A DNA stretch of 5,322 nt from Candidatus Eiseniibacteriota bacterium (GTDB lineage Bacteria; Eisenbacteria; RBG-16-71-46), in assembly GCA_903921835.1 (NCBI GenBank), contig CAIXRL010000500.1, positions 1-5,322 on the forward strand, given 5' to 3'. Positions 3,933-5,322 of this stretch are shown here, in pieces. The first letter of the stretch is position 1. Each line of letters opens with the position of its first letter. The notes below the pieces were generated by a model. It made no database searches, was not told where the DNA came from, and saw only the letters and a list, made by a program, of their open reading frames with translations. The position numbers and the translations under genes were made by a program.

Positions 3933-5322
3933 ATGACCCGCACCCGCTTCGCCCTCGCGGCCTGCCTGCTGGCGGCTCTTGTGTTCATGCCGGCCGCGCG
4001 CGCGGGTGCTGCGCCCGCGCCCCGGCCCGACGGCATCCAGTCCACGCTCGCGGACGTGATGAAGAAGCAGCCCTACCTCATCTACCCGGGCGTCCCGGCG
4101 CAGATGCAGGTGCTCTGGCAGCTCTCGGCCACCGCCAGCTCGACGATCGAGTGGGGCACCGACACCAACTACGGTGCGGGTAGCGCGCAGAACGCCGAGT
4201 ACGGGACGGATCACCAGCACGTCTACACGATTCCGGGCCTGTCCCCGGCCGCGAAGTACTTCTACCGCGTGACCACGAGCGGCTACGCCTACACGGGCTC
4301 GTTCACGTCCGCGCCCTCGCCCGCGGCGACGTCGGTGAAGTTCATGGCCTACGGCGACACGCGCACCAATCCGGCCACGCACGACCAGGTCGCGGCGGCG
4401 ATGATCTCGGCGTACACGGCGGACCCGGCGTATCAGACGTTCGCGCTGTTCATGGGCGACTTCGTCAACACGGGCAACAGCGAGACCTACTGGACCAACG
4501 AGTTCTTCCTCCCCACCTATACGAACATGCGCGCGGCGCTGGCCAACCTGCCGTACCAGGCGGCCATGGGGAACCACGAGAACTCGAGTCCTGTCCTGTT
4601 CACGAAGTACTTCCCGTACCCGTGGACCGCGGGGCGCTACTGGTCGTTCGACTACGGTCCCATCCACGTCGCGGTGGTGGACCAGTACACGGCCTACACG
4701 ACGGGTTCGGCGCCGCTCCAGTGGCTGGCCAGCGACCTCGCCGCGTCGACCAAGACGTGGAAGTTCGGGCTGCTGCACGAGCCGGGCTGGTCCTCGGGGA
4801 ACGGGCACGCGAACAACACCAGCGAGCAGAGCCTGATCGAGCCGCTGTGCGAGCAGTACGGCGTGGCCATCGTGTTCGCCGGGCACAACCACAACTACTT
4901 CCGGGGCGTGGTCAACGGCGTCACGCAGGTCACGACGGGCGGCGGCGGCGCGCCGCTGGAGGCGCCGCTCGCGGGGCAGCCGAACGTGGTCACCACGTCG
5001 ATGGTGAACCACTTCTGCAAGATCGCCATCGACGGCGGCGTGCTCAAGCTGCAGGCGATCAACAGCGCCACGGGGGCGATGGTCGATTCGTTCACGCTGG
5101 TGCGCACGGTCGTGGACCACACCCCGCCGGTGGTCGCGATCTCGTCGCCCGAGGGGGGCGAGGACTGGCGCGCGGGTTCGTCGCACGCCGTCACCTGGTC
5201 CGCGACGGACAATATCGGGGTCACGTCCGTGGACCTGGCCTACTCGACCAACGGCGGCGTCACGTTCCCGAACGTGATTGCCAGCGGTCTCGCCAACTCC
5301 GGTTCCTACACGTGGACGGTGC
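3933..5322 (+). CDS. Exported purple-acid-phosphatase-like metallophosphoesterase (3' partial)
   Basis: The frame is open from ATG 3933 through the window end (463 codons visible, no stop). Residues 1-24 form a signal peptide: MTRTR, a hydrophobic run, then an AARA cleavage site. Residues about 46-127 match the FN3-like N-terminal domain of purple acid phosphatases (QPYLIYP ... VLWQ ... IEWGTDTNYG ... YTIPGLSPAAKYFYRV). The catalytic metallophosphoesterase domain, about 134-370, has all five metal-binding blocks: GDTR (141-144), GDFVN (175-179), GNHE (213-216), LLHE (280-283) and GHNHNYFR (317-324). It should hydrolyse phosphomonoesters or diesters outside the cytoplasm; the substrate is unknown. 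The tyrosine of the GDxxY motif that gives true purple enzymes their colour is Asn here, so it belongs to a bacterial PAP-like branch. From about residue 395 an Ig-like repeat starts (TPPVVAISSP, TWSATDNIGV, LAYSTNGGVTF) and is cut off by the window end. More repeats and a C-terminal sorting domain like that of the first gene may follow; this is inference. Confidence 0.93.
   Translation, partial: MTRTRFALAACLLAALVFMPAARAGAAPAPRPDGIQSTLADVMKKQPYLIYPGVPAQMQVLWQLSATASSTIEWGTDTNYGAGSAQNAEYGTDHQHVYTIPGLSPAAKYFYRVTTSGYAYTGSFTSAPSPAATSVKFMAYGDTRTNPATHDQVAAAMISAYTADPAYQTFALFMGDFVNTGNSETYWTNEFFLPTYTNMRAALANLPYQAAMGNHENSSPVLFTKYFPYPWTAGRYWSFDYGPIHVAVVDQYTAYTTGSAPLQWLASDLAASTKTWKFGLLHEPGWSSGNGHANNTSEQSLIEPLCEQYGVAIVFAGHNHNYFRGVVNGVTQVTTGGGGAPLEAPLAGQPNVVTTSMVNHFCKIAIDGGVLKLQAINSATGAMVDSFTLVRTVVDHTPPVVAISSPEGGEDWRAGSSHAVTWSATDNIGVTSVDLAYSTNGGVTFPNVIASGLANSGSYTWTV

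Noticed and set aside
3828..5186. Minus-strand 452-codon ORF
   Set aside because: It lies opposite the clearly real phosphoesterase, is extremely Arg/His/Val-rich with no domain, and is a high-GC shadow frame.

Overview
The window is GC-rich bacterial DNA, probably a fragment of a genome or metagenome contig from an uncultivated lineage of the FCB/Eisenbacteria kind. This taxonomic guess rests on the two secreted proteins at the ends. One ends in a FlgD-Ig-like C-terminal sorting module of the 'vyDvaGR ... G.Y.ar' type after a beta-helix and an Ig-like domain. The other is a signal-peptide phosphoesterase followed by a 'TPP.V ... W.atDn.gV' Ig-like repeat. It is an inference from protein style, not from a marker gene.

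Layout, all functional genes on the + strand. (1) 2-1249: the 3' end of a large secreted or surface beta-helix protein whose start lies upstream of the window. (2) 1288-1327: a strong inverted repeat just past its stop. (3) 1322-1701: a decayed scrap of an IS3-family insertion sequence, consisting of the end of orfA and the start of orfB in the expected -1 relative frame, with an in-frame stop and no catalytic domain. (4) 1759-1884: a tRNA-Ser(CGA) gene with its own plausible promoter, followed at 1892-1925 by a long hairpin. (5) 1996-3411: an intact 471-codon gene for an unrecognised protein that looks like a winged-helix domain joined to a PD-(D/E)xK nuclease-like core. (6) 3412-3932: 521 bp with no convincing gene, holding a tandem 14-bp repeat and a candidate promoter. 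(7) 3933 to the window end: the 5' part of an exported purple-acid-phosphatase-like metallophosphoesterase with an FN3-like N-terminal domain and at least one C-terminal Ig-like repeat; the gene runs off the window.

The genes do not form an obvious operon. The two ends are ordinary extracellular proteins of this type of organism. The middle (IS scrap, tRNA-Ser, stand-alone nuclease-like gene) looks like an accessory insertion neighbourhood at a tRNA gene. The nuclease-like protein is the best candidate for something undescribed; a defence or mobile-element role is possible but is not shown by the sequence.
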